Source: Marinomonas sp. KMM3893
GTDB taxonomy: Bacteria > Pseudomonadota > Gammaproteobacteria > Pseudomonadales > Marinomonadaceae
Direction: 5' to 3'
Length of the DNA stretch: 64,000 nucleotides
NCBI RefSeq assembly: GCF_004352855.1
Contig: NZ_SJSC01000002.1
Location: 248,001 to 312,000 of the forward strand
The notes under the pieces are model-generated. The model did no database searches and was not told the DNA's origin. It worked only from the letters and a program-made list of their open reading frames with translations. This document shows positions 46,759-54,201 of the stretch, piece by piece. The position numbers were made by a program, and so were the translations under genes. Position 1 is the stretch's first letter. Every line of letters starts with the position of its first letter.

Positions 46759-47553
46759 ATGTTAGAATTTTTAATCAGAGCCTTGCTTGGTGGATTAGGC
46801 GTGGCGGCAGTGGCCGGTCCATTAGGCGCCTTTGTTGTCTGGCGTCGCATGGCGTATTTTGGCGATACATTAGCGCACTCTGCCTTGCTTGGCGTAGCGC
46901 TGGGTTTTTTATTCAATATTAATTTGAATCTGGCGATTGTGGTTTTGTGTGTTGGCTTGGCCGCGGTGCTTGTGACACTGCAAAAGAAACACATTATTGC
47001 GACCGATACCTTATTGGGGATTTTGGCGCATTCTGCGCTTTCTCTTGGCTTGGTCGCGGTGAGTTTTCTAGACAACATTCGTATCGATCTGATGGCGTAT
47101 TTGTTTGGTGACCTGTTGGCGGTGAGCCAAACGGATCTTTACTGGATTTATGGCGGAGGTTTCGCGGTACTGACGTTGCTGGTGGCCTTTTGGAAACCCT
47201 TGCTGGCGGTCACGGTTAACGAAGAGTTGGCGAAGGTAGAAGGTTACCCCGTCGAAGCGATTCGTTTATTGATGATGTTGTTGGTGGCGTTAGTCATCGC
47301 CGTGGCAATGAAAATTGTAGGGGTGTTATTGATTACTTCGTTGATGATTATTCCTGCTGCGACGGCGCGTAAGTTATCGAATACACCGGTTCAGATGGCC
47401 GCCATCTCTAGCGCGATAGGCTGCTTGGCGGTGTGTGGTGGTGTGTGGTCCTCTTATCATTGGGATACACCAACAGGACCAAGCGTGGTGGTTTGTGCCG
47501 CTTTACTCTTCCTGATCGCTTACACGTCACCATTAAAGCGTCGGACGGCCTAG
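46759..47553 (+). CDS. znuB: Zinc ABC transporter permease ZnuB
   Basis: This 264-residue membrane permease of the ABC-3 (zinc/manganese) family has about eight helices. The family blocks FVVWRRMAYFGDTLAHSALLG and KIVGVLLITSLMIIPAATAR are present. It forms the channel of ZnuABC with the ATPase encoded just upstream. The periplasmic zinc-binding protein ZnuA is not in this window and must be encoded elsewhere. Confidence 0.93.
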   Translation: MLEFLIRALLGGLGVAAVAGPLGAFVVWRRMAYFGDTLAHSALLGVALGFLFNINLNLAIVVLCVGLAAVLVTLQKKHIIATDTLLGILAHSALSLGLVAVSFLDNIRIDLMAYLFGDLLAVSQTDLYWIYGGGFAVLTLLVAFWKPLLAVTVNEELAKVEGYPVEAIRLLMMLLVALVIAVAMKIVGVLLITSLMIIPAATARKLSNTPVQMAAISSAIGCLAVCGGVWSSYHWDTPTGPSVVVCAALLFLIAYTSPLKRRTA

Positions 47554-47674
47554 CGCTTGATATTCAAGCGGCCGTAGCGCGCTTTTTCCTTCCTTGTGAT
47601 GACAAGACGTTGCTCTGATTACTTTTATTAGAGCAGCATTCTCCTCTTTTTTGTTGATATCTGTAATAAAGCCT

Positions 47675-47704
47675 TATCTAGTAACGTCATATCTAGTAAC
47701 GTCT
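47675..47704. repeat. Two tandem 15-bp copies
   Basis: TATCTAGTAACGTCA at 47675-47689 is followed directly by TATCTAGTAACGTCT. The copies differ only in the last base. They lie in the 248-base gap between znuB and the chemoreceptor gene. Confidence 0.8.
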
Positions 47705-47801
47705 TACTGCTATGCTTAGACCAATAGGGTTTTCCCTTGTGACTTTTGTCTACTGGGTCTTTTGACTGTTTTATCATCTCGTTTTGACTGTGGGGAATGC
47801 T

Positions 47802-49436
47802 ATGCTTGGTTTTTCAACGATTAGAGGTCGCCTGTGGGGCAGCTATCTAATTCTGTTTGTGTTGTTGCTTTCGGTGTTGTTTTTTTCGGTGACACGTTTT
47901 CAATTTTTATCTAACAATATCAAAAGTATTGTTGGTGAAAATGCCGCTCTGGTTGAATTGACCGGTGAGCTAAATGTGAATGCCGAGAGTTTGGCCAGTC
48001 GTCTTTTGATGCTCTTTGTCCTTGAAGAGAGACAAGCCCGCATCTCTATTTATAAAGAAATTGATGAACGCAATCGGATGATGGACGAGAGCCTTGCCAA
48101 GATGCAAACCTTGGTGAAATTGCCAGAAGATCAGCGCAGTGTTGAGCAGTTAAAGCAGCAGAGAGGAGTCTACCAAAAAGCCCTTCAAGCCACCGTAGAA
48201 GCGCTTGAATTGGGTGAGTTGGAAGAAGCTAAAAACCTAATGGCTGGGCAAACTCGTAATGATTTGCAAACCTTTTTAGATCAAACCTCCGTCTTTGCGG
48301 AGCGTCAGCAAAATCTTATCCAATCCAAACAGCAACAAATTTTATCAGAAACTGAATCTGGCATTATGCTGATTCTTGGGCAAGGTGTATTGGCGCTTGT
48401 CATAGGTGCGGTCATGTCTATCTTGATTACTCGCAGTATTGTAAAACCGCTTGGGCAAGTGGTGCAGTTATTGGATCGTGTTGCCAAAGGCGATTTGTCT
48501 CATGATATTTCGATTAAGCAACGAGGCGAAATCGGCTTACTAGTAGACAGTGTGGTGAGTATGCGAACCAGCCTTGCTGGGGTGATCGAAAAAATAGACA
48601 ACAGTGCGCAAACCGTTGTTGGTGCAGTCAAAAATATTCGTTTAAGCATGGAAGATGTACAGCAAGGTTCCAGCCAGCAGCAAACCATGGCGAATGACAT
48701 TCATGGCTCTGTCGGTGAACTCTCTGAAGGCGTAAAAGTGATGGCGGAGCACGTTGCTGTGTCTCGTAATCAAGCGGAAGCTGCTCACCACTTGGCACAG
48801 CAGGGCAAGGTAGTGATTACATCTGCAGCGCAAGATATTACCTCTGTAGCAGCCTATATTGAAGAAACATCACATTCTGTCGCCAAACTGAAAGAAAGTG
48901 CGTCCACTGTTTCTAATTTGGTGAATAGTATTCGCAATGTGGCGGAACAAACAAACTTGTTGGCATTAAACGCGTCGATTGAAGCGGCACGAGCAGGCGA
49001 GAGCGGTCGAGGTTTTGCCGTTGTCGCAGATGAAGTACGAAACCTTGCTACCAGCACCGCAGAGGTGACTGGGTCGATTGATAAAGTCATCACCGACATC
49101 AGCGCCTTGTCTATTCAGCTTTCTGACGAAATGTCTAAAGGCCAAGAGAAAATGCGTGAAGGTGTATTGCATATCGAAGAAGTGGTTATACCACTAAGTC
49201 AGCTAGAGGCGGATTCAGCGGAGTCGTTACACAGTCTTGATGAGTTGTCTTTACTGGCTCAGCAACAAGCCAATGAGGTGCAGGACATTGCGACTCATAC
49301 CACGCTTATTGCGGAGGTAACACAGAGCAATGCTGAAACCTCATTACGCTTGAGTCGTTTAACCGACGAGCTGTTTGATTCAGCAGGGCAAACGAAAGAA
49401 GCCACTTCCATCTTTACCCTGCCTACTCGTTCGTAA
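47802..49436 (+). CDS. Methyl-accepting chemotaxis protein
   Basis: This 544-residue chemoreceptor has a first membrane helix at about 14-34, a periplasmic four-helix-bundle-like sensor, and a second helix near 190-210. HAMP follows, with the signalling hairpin ([19 protein letters not shown], then [15 protein letters not shown]). The ATG at 47802 was chosen because GGGGA precedes it. The ligand is unknown. It converges with the DoxX end of the bufferin operon, only 7 bases away. Confidence 0.92.
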   Translation: MLGFSTIRGRLWGSYLILFVLLLSVLFFSVTRFQFLSNNIKSIVGENAALVELTGELNVNAESLASRLLMLFVLEERQARISIYKEIDERNRMMDESLAKMQTLVKLPEDQRSVEQLKQQRGVYQKALQATVEALELGELEEAKNLMAGQTRNDLQTFLDQTSVFAERQQNLIQSKQQQILSETESGIMLILGQGVLALVIGAVMSILITRSIVKPLGQVVQLLDRVAKGDLSHDISIKQRGEIGLLVDSVVSMRTSLAGVIEKIDNSAQTVVGAVKNIRLSMEDVQQGSSQQQTMANDIHGSVGELSEGVKVMAEHVAVSRNQAEAAHHLAQQGKVVITSAAQDITSVAAYIEETSHSVAKLKESASTVSNLVNSIRNVAEQTNLLALNASIEAARAGESGRGFAVVADEVRNLATSTAEVTGSIDKVITDISALSIQLSDEMSKGQEKMREGVLHIEEVVIPLSQLEADSAESLHSLDELSLLAQQQANEVQDIATHTTLIAEVTQSNAETSLRLSRLTDELFDSAGQTKEATSIFTLPTRS

Positions 49437-49443
49437 GGTAGGG

Positions 49444-49914
49444 TTAGCGTTTTAGGAGCCAGTGATCTAGAGAAAGCACCCCTGCGCCGCGATACATAAG
49501 CAGTAACGCAATAGCGAGCCATGTGGCGTGGGTTGGGTAAGCATCTGGATAGATAAAGAGTTGGATAACCAAGGTCATGCCTGCTAGGCCTAATGCGGCG
49601 AAGCGTGTAAAGAAGCCTGTTAGAATTAAAATGGGCAATACATGCTCAGCTATCGCTGCCAGCAAAGCGGCAATGGCAGGAGAAAGCAACGGAAGGTTGT
49701 ATTCGAACTCAAAGAGAAACAGTGTGGAATCTTTTAAATGTGGCCAGCCTAATTGAATCTGGCCACTAATAATATCGAGAGCAAAGCCTTCGATTTTGGT
49801 TTGTCCTGATTTCCAGAATACCGCCGCGATCGCAAATCTTGCGATAAAAAGCACCAGCGATTCTGGAATGCGACGAAACAAAGCATCACTTTTAGATAAT
49901 ATTAAAGACAACAT
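49444..49914 (-). CDS. DoxX family membrane protein (BufD-like, end of the bufferin operon)
   Basis: This 156-residue protein has four hydrophobic helices and DoxX-family sequence (LFIARFAIAAVFWKSGQTKIEGF near the start, AEHVLPILILTGFFTRFAALGL later). DoxX-type proteins are regular members of bufferin operons and of the related Hvf clusters. There they may help with electron or metal handling in the membrane, but their role is not proven. It is the last gene of the leftward operon, 21 bases after bufC. Confidence 0.83.
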   Translation of the reverse strand: MLSLILSKSDALFRRIPESLVLFIARFAIAAVFWKSGQTKIEGFALDIISGQIQLGWPHLKDSTLFLFEFEYNLPLLSPAIAALLAAIAEHVLPILILTGFFTRFAALGLAGMTLVIQLFIYPDAYPTHATWLAIALLLMYRGAGVLSLDHWLLKR

Positions 49915-49935
49915 TTTTTACCCCACAGTTTACAG

Positions 49936-50700
49936 TTATTCAGCTTCTAAGGGCTGATTAGCGATATTCGTAATTAATTTCCATTCTATTAACTTTGCCA
50001 GCGTAGCCCCTAGATCGAAATCATCTGAGTCTGGTAGCGCCTCTTCCAATTTTTTGTTCTGTAATAACTGCTTGAAGAAACGAGCCTCTTCATAGCTAAT
50101 CACATGCAATTGGGCAATTAAGTGAGACTTTGCGAGCAGCAAATATTCGCCTTCGTTGATGGCAACCTGATTCAAGCGCAAATGCCCATCGTTACGGTGG
50201 GCTTGATAGAGTGAGCCGATAGCAAAAGGAGACGCCAGTAATTGCGAGGTTGGCGGTAAGCTTAAATACAGCGCCGAGGGATCGTCTACTTGAGCAAAGG
50301 CTTCTGCTACTTGTTCATGGTTTAGTGTGGCGTGTTCTGTGTCATGGGTGAGTGCCAATAAACTGTATTCGAGTGCGGCTAAGTCTGCAAGAAACGGCAA
50401 GCTTTGAGCGGCTTCAAATTGACGAATGAAGTCTGAAAAAAGATGACCATATTCGCTGATAATAGGGGATTCTGGTGGCGAAACGAGCAGGTACTGTTTT
50501 GCCATGGCACGAAAGAAATCATCCCCTACCAATGCCTGAGTAACTGGAAATATATCGGACAGAGCATCGATCAATGAGACCACAACATTGTTCCGGTAGA
50601 CGTTCAATCGAATTTCTTTTTCTTGCATTGATAAGGCGTCTATTTCACGATAAAAGCGGGTATCTTCGCCTAATAAGGCAGCTTTAAATTCGTTGTTCAT
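49936..50700 (-). CDS. bufC: BufC/HvfC family protein (DUF2063), partner of the MNIO enzyme
   Basis: This 254-residue cytoplasmic protein has an N-terminal domain of the DUF2063 type (RLNVYRNNVVVSLIDALSDIFPVTQALVGDDFF). In MNIO systems this domain recognises the precursor peptide and works with the DUF692 enzyme. The ATG at 50700 was chosen because the product then starts MNNEFKAALLGED, just ahead of the conserved domain. The gene overlaps the end of bufB by 17 bases, which implies tight coupling. The symbol follows the bufferin naming and is by analogy. Confidence 0.82.
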   Translation of the reverse strand: MNNEFKAALLGEDTRFYREIDALSMQEKEIRLNVYRNNVVVSLIDALSDIFPVTQALVGDDFFRAMAKQYLLVSPPESPIISEYGHLFSDFIRQFEAAQSLPFLADLAALEYSLLALTHDTEHATLNHEQVAEAFAQVDDPSALYLSLPPTSQLLASPFAIGSLYQAHRNDGHLRLNQVAINEGEYLLLAKSHLIAQLHVISYEEARFFKQLLQNKKLEEALPDSDDFDLGATLAKLIEWKLITNIANQPLEAE

Positions 50701-51595
50701 AGCGACTCTCCCGCAACGCCGTTTGGCGAATTGTGTCGGCATAGCGCGCTTCAGCAAGTAGCTCGGTCAGCGGTGGAAGGTTGCCATCGCGCTCAATCAG
50801 CGTCGGGCAAGCTTGGTTCATCATATTAAGTTGGAGGCAGGTGTATTGATATAAAGCCCAAACGTCTTGGGAGACTGGTTCATCATGACTGTCTATTTTC
50901 AATGGCAATGTGGTGTTGCTGTCTATGGTGTGACCGGCAAGGTGCATTTGCCCCACGGCATTTAGTGGGAAATCATTGAGGTAGTCGTATGGGTTGGTTC
51001 TATTGTTAAAACAAGATACTTCGACATTATTCACATCCAGTAATAAGCCGCAGCCAGTGCGTTTGGCGATTTCACGAATGAAATCCGTTTCGCTCATATC
51101 GCTGCGTGTGAACTCAAAATAAGTCGATGGGTTTTCAAGCAGAATTTGTCTTTGTAGACACTCTTGAACTTGCTCAATATGTCGGCACACACGGTCTAAT
51201 GTTGGGCCATCATAAGGTACTGGTAATAAATCATTTAAGAATTGACTATGGTGCGTTGACCATGCCAAATGTTCTGAAAAAACAGCAGGTTGAAGCTCGT
51301 TAACCAGTTTGGCAACGCGCTTTAAATGTTCGATATTTAGAGGAGTTTCACCACCAATGGACAGCCCAACACCATGTACGGTGAGAGGGTAATGCTCGCG
51401 GATTTTATGCAGATAATGGCGCGCAGGTCCGCCGTTACTTAAATAGTTTTCGGCATGAATTTCAAAAAAACCTACCTCAGGTAGATCCGCTAATATGCCT
51501 TGATAATAAGCAGGCTTTAAGCTGATACCAGAGAGGGATGAAAAGGTCGAAGAGGCAAGCATTGCATCTTCGACTTTTGGTGTGAAACGAGACAT
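50684..51595 (-). CDS. bufB: BufB/HvfB family MNIO enzyme (DUF692), modifies the bufferin precursor
   Basis: This 303-residue protein is of the DUF692 family, now called multinuclear non-haem iron-dependent oxidases (MNIOs), which modify cysteines in small precursor peptides. TIM-barrel blocks with likely iron ligands are visible: EIHAENYL at 45-52, TVHGVGLSIGG at 72-82, SEHLAW at 107-112, LENPSTYFEF at about 153-162, LLDVNNVEVS at 185-194 and HLAGHT at 218-223. It lies between the peptide gene and bufC. Together they suggest conversion of the precursor cysteines into thiooxazole-type groups. Confidence 0.88.
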   Translation of the reverse strand: MSRFTPKVEDAMLASSTFSSLSGISLKPAYYQGILADLPEVGFFEIHAENYLSNGGPARHYLHKIREHYPLTVHGVGLSIGGETPLNIEHLKRVAKLVNELQPAVFSEHLAWSTHHSQFLNDLLPVPYDGPTLDRVCRHIEQVQECLQRQILLENPSTYFEFTRSDMSETDFIREIAKRTGCGLLLDVNNVEVSCFNNRTNPYDYLNDFPLNAVGQMHLAGHTIDSNTTLPLKIDSHDEPVSQDVWALYQYTCLQLNMMNQACPTLIERDGNLPPLTELLAEARYADTIRQTALRESRYEQRI

Positions 51596-51615
51596 GGGAA
51601 TGTGAGTCCGTTTAT

Positions 51616-51891
51616 TTAGAAAGCTTTCAATTGGCCGTGGCCAGTTGGTGATGTTTTAGAGTCCATTTCTAAACAAGTGCCAGCAGGGACGATTTTCCAA
51701 GCATTGCCTTGATAATCTGTTTTAGAAGTACCTGCACAAGAAGTGCCTGGGCCTGCTGCACAATCATTTTGGCCAGCTAATGCCACGCCGAAACATTTTT
51801 CTTTGCTGGCAGCTTGTGCTGGCACAGATACCGCAGAGATTGCAACGGCTGTACCAAGTGCTAGGGCTAGAGATGCTTTTGTGTTTTTCAT
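51616..51891 (-). CDS. bufA: BufA1-type bufferin precursor peptide (DUF2282)
   Basis: This 91-residue exported peptide has a signal peptide ending AQA-ASKEK. Its mature part has four cysteines at 33, 44, 52 and 73, in the family pattern [17 protein letters not shown], then TSCAGT and GTCLEM. DUF2282 peptides of this type are bufferins: the central cysteines are modified by BufB and the product binds copper in the periplasm. This gene has a strong GAGGAT ribosome site and leads the operon bufA-bufB-bufC-doxX. It is placed just after its ECF sigma and anti-sigma genes. Confidence 0.87.
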   Translation of the reverse strand: MKNTKASLALALGTAVAISAVSVPAQAASKEKCFGVALAGQNDCAAGPGTSCAGTSKTDYQGNAWKIVPAGTCLEMDSKTSPTGHGQLKAF

Positions 51892-51930
51892 TGGTGTATC
51901 CTCATTTTCTATTAATTAGTATGTCAAAGG

Positions 51931-51967
51931 GGTAACAAGCAATGCCTTATGCTTTGCTTGTGTTACC
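51931..51967 (-). promoter_or_regulatory. Inverted repeat in the bufA leader
   Basis: GGTAACAAGCAA pairs with TTGCTTGTGTTACC with a two-base bulge. It would lie at the 5' end of the buf mRNA. No T run follows on the minus strand, so it is not a classical terminator. Confidence 0.55.
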
Positions 51968-51974
51968 TATCTTT

Positions 51975-52001
51975 GACGAGGGCGGAAAAGGTTTTATTAC
52001 A
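51975..52001 (-). promoter_or_regulatory. Candidate ECF promoter of bufA
   Basis: On the minus strand TGTAAT is followed after 17 bases by CGTCAAA. This resembles ECF-type -35/-10 spacing with a CGTC -10. The match is by eye and tentative. Confidence 0.35.
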
Positions 52002-52028
52002 TAATTTGCGGAAAAAAATGGAAAAAAA

Positions 52029-52214
52029 TTATTTTACGTCAGGATCTTTCATATAACGTTTTGAAATAGAACGTAATTCTTCCATCTGTTGTGCAAAGCG
52101 ACGGCAGGGTGGACACATGGTGGTGTGTACCCCTAGCGCGATTTTTTCTTTCGTATCGAGTGGTCGATCCAACTTTTCAGACAACAACTGAGTGGCTTGG
52201 TGGCAGCTCATCAT
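52029..52214 (-). CDS. Zinc-finger anti-sigma factor, short
   Basis: This 61-residue protein carries a zinc-binding anti-sigma pattern: Cys4 in the N-terminal helix, then HTTMCPPC (His-x3-Cys-x2-Cys). There is no transmembrane segment, so it acts as a soluble anti-sigma factor that could release sigma on zinc loss, oxidation or metal stress. Its ATG overlaps the sigma factor stop (ATGA), as usual for sigma/anti-sigma pairs. It directly precedes the bufferin genes. Confidence 0.8.
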   Translation of the reverse strand: MMSCHQATQLLSEKLDRPLDTKEKIALGVHTTMCPPCRRFAQQMEELRSISKRYMKDPDVK

Positions 52215-52843
52215 GATGACTTCTCCGCTTGATACCAGTTATCTTCTAGACATTCTCTTAACCGTAAACGAGCACGATAAAGGGTGACATTGAGGTTGGT
52301 TACGGTTAAATCTTCGTTATGGCAAATTTCTGCGGTGTCCATTTCGAGAAATTCTCGCATCATAAAAAAGCGGCTGTATTTTTCGGGGAGGGCGTTTAGG
52401 CAGGCGTCAAATACTCGCCAGAAATGTGCGTTTTCAACACAGTGATCCGGCGTGTCCCATTTTTTAGGGCGCTCACTTTTTTGCCAATGACCGTGTTTGT
52501 TGAATAAAACTTCAATCAGCTCTTCGCCATTCACATTCGGACCATCTTCTAGTTGGCTGGCCGCGGTATGACGTTTCTCTTTGCGCAACAGGTCGATGAG
52601 TTTGTTTTTTAGAATGGAAAAGACCCATGTTTTGAGTGCCGCTTGGCGTGAAAAACGATCGATATTTTGATAGGCCGAGAGCATGGCCTCTTGCACAGCG
52701 TCTTCAGCAAGTTGTTCATCTCGGACTTGAATGCGCGCAAATTTTACCATTTGCAGTCGAAGGTCATTCATAAACTCGGCATTCATAAAGATGCTTGCAG
52801 CTTGTGTGTGTGCAGGGTTTGAAGAGATACTGGCGTTTGTCAT
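52211..52843 (-). CDS. ECF RNA polymerase sigma factor
   Basis: This 210-residue ECF sigma factor has region 2 with RDEQLAEDAVQEAMLSAYQNIDRF and the following KTWVFSILKNKLIDLLR. Region 4 near the C-terminus holds MDTAEICHNEDLTVTNLNVTLYRARLRLRE. The middle linker is longer than usual (about 45 residues between the domains, around KHGHWQKSERPKKW), as in several metal-response ECF groups. It is paired with the overlapping anti-sigma gene and probably drives the bufferin operon. Confidence 0.88.
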   Translation of the reverse strand: MTNASISSNPAHTQAASIFMNAEFMNDLRLQMVKFARIQVRDEQLAEDAVQEAMLSAYQNIDRFSRQAALKTWVFSILKNKLIDLLRKEKRHTAASQLEDGPNVNGEELIEVLFNKHGHWQKSERPKKWDTPDHCVENAHFWRVFDACLNALPEKYSRFFMMREFLEMDTAEICHNEDLTVTNLNVTLYRARLRLRECLEDNWYQAEKSS

Positions 52844-52876
52844 TTAAGCCTCTACTGATGGATTATCATCATTGTA

Positions 52877-52900
52877 GACTGCACAATGCTTTAAATGTTC
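52877..52900 (-). promoter_or_regulatory. Candidate autoregulated promoter of the ECF sigma gene
   Basis: On the minus strand GAAC is separated by 17 bases from GTC, an ECF-like arrangement 34-57 bases before the sigma gene start. It differs from the motif before bufA in the -35 part, so it is only suggestive. Confidence 0.25.
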
Positions 52901-52921
52901 GGGTAATAGGAAAAGATTTGC

Positions 52922-52957
52922 TAAGAAAAGTAACAGCGCTTATCGGTTAAGCGCTGT
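52922..52957 (-). terminator. Terminator overlapping the stop codon of the 157-residue gene
   Basis: ACAGCGCTT (52933-52941) pairs with AAGCGCTGT (52949-52957). On the minus strand TTACTTTTCTT follows. The arm includes part of the stop codon. Confidence 0.75.
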
Positions 52958-53413
52958 AAATGCTTTATGGATGCTTTCTACGGTATAAGGTGGTGCGATA
53001 TTACCCGCTAATTGATTGTGCTTATTAACTAATAGCAGTAACCCTTGGGAGTCTGAGTAGCCGACTTTGCTGAGTAATACGGTGGTCTTTTGGTAGGCGG
53101 AATCCGCAGGGCGAAGAACCGATTGTCCGCTGGCTTCAAAAGTGGACACCTCACCCTGGCAAATAGCATCACAAATGAGAGGTTGTACTAAGAGTCCGTA
53201 CCATTGACCTTTCTTGGCATTGAGAGCCGCCGACAAGTCAGGCAGGTCTCTTGGTTCAGGCAAGAGGCTAATGTTTAGTTCTGCTTGTTCTACTTTTGAT
53301 AGATGCGGTTCTTCAAAGTAATTACGGAAACTTTCACTGAGGCCACAAAGAATACCAGCGACGGCGATAAGGGTGAAAATCCAAGCAGCGGTGGAGTTGT
53401 TTTTACGTTTCAT
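52940..53413 (-). CDS. Membrane-anchored hypothetical protein, possibly a diverged SCO/thioredoxin-like fold
   Basis: This 157-residue protein has one N-terminal membrane helix (AAWIFTLIAVAGILCGL), and the rest is predicted periplasmic. The stretch YGLLVQPLICDAICQGE places a Cys-x3-Cys pair after a beta strand, like the CxxxC copper site of SCO proteins. However, the domain is short and lacks a clear downstream histidine. The assignment is inference. Its start overlaps the gamma-carbonic anhydrase stop (ATGA), so the two are co-translated. It ends about 100 bases before the ECF sigma gene. Confidence 0.6.
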   Translation of the reverse strand: MKRKNNSTAAWIFTLIAVAGILCGLSESFRNYFEEPHLSKVEQAELNISLLPEPRDLPDLSAALNAKKGQWYGLLVQPLICDAICQGEVSTFEASGQSVLRPADSAYQKTTVLLSKVGYSDSQGLLLLVNKHNQLAGNIAPPYTVESIHKAFTALNR

Positions 53414-53982
53414 TGAGTGTCTTTCTCATGGTTATTCTGGGTCAATTGGGCGGCTTCCGCTAGGTATTCGTCTTTGAGTTTGACGTAATTTAGACCCGCA
53501 TATTGGAAGTATTCGATCTCTTTTTCGCTCAATGCTCGAGCCTGTTTGACGGGCGATCCGAGGTATAAAAAGCCGGATTCCAATCGTTTACCTGGGGGGA
53601 CTAAAGAGCCTGCGCCAATGATGACTTGGTCTTCGACGACGGCACCATCTAAAATGGTGGTGCCCATACCCACTAAGACTTTATTGCCTATTTGGCAGCC
53701 ATGCAGCATGGCCATGTGACCTATGGTGACATCGTCGCCGATTGATAGCGGGTGACCTTCTGGTTTGTAGGCGCTGGCGTGCGTTATGTGCAGGCAGGAG
53801 TTGTCTTGAATGCTGGTTCGGGCGCCAATGCGAATATGATGCATGTCACCACGAATCGCCACTAGAGGCCACACAGAGCTGTCGTCACCTATGGTCACAT
53901 CGCCAATAATGACAGCATGGTCGTCAACCCAAACACGCTCACCTAGTTGTGGCGTTTTACCACGAAACGATCTCATCACCAT
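53410..53982 (-). CDS. Gamma-class carbonic anhydrase-like protein (YrdA type)
   Basis: This 190-residue left-handed beta-helix protein has hexapeptide repeats (VIIGDVTIGDDSSVWPLVAIRGD, split by turns) and a C-terminal helix. The zinc histidines can be read at 65 (NSCLH) and at 89 and 94 (IGHMAMLHG). It belongs to the YrdA/CaiE/PaaY group related to gamma-carbonic anhydrases, in which anhydrase activity is not always shown. It is divergent from prlC, and its stop overlaps the next gene's start. Confidence 0.9.
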   Translation of the reverse strand: MVMRSFRGKTPQLGERVWVDDHAVIIGDVTIGDDSSVWPLVAIRGDMHHIRIGARTSIQDNSCLHITHASAYKPEGHPLSIGDDVTIGHMAMLHGCQIGNKVLVGMGTTILDGAVVEDQVIIGAGSLVPPGKRLESGFLYLGSPVKQARALSEKEIEYFQYAGLNYVKLKDEYLAEAAQLTQNNHEKDTQ

Positions 53983-54201
53983 ACAGACTCTCTTTTTAGG
54001 GTGTTTTGTGTGCAGTAAAGATGAACTATCGACATGATAGCGATAGCGTCATTGAAAAAAATCAAACACCACATATCTTATTACATATAGATTGCTTTTA
54101 ATAAGGCCATAAATTCAAAGCCTAACCATTTTTATGAAACGCGATGCACAAGTGACCATGGTGGTCTTAGCGCGTTTTTTCGCATAGAAGGATAACATGA
54201 T

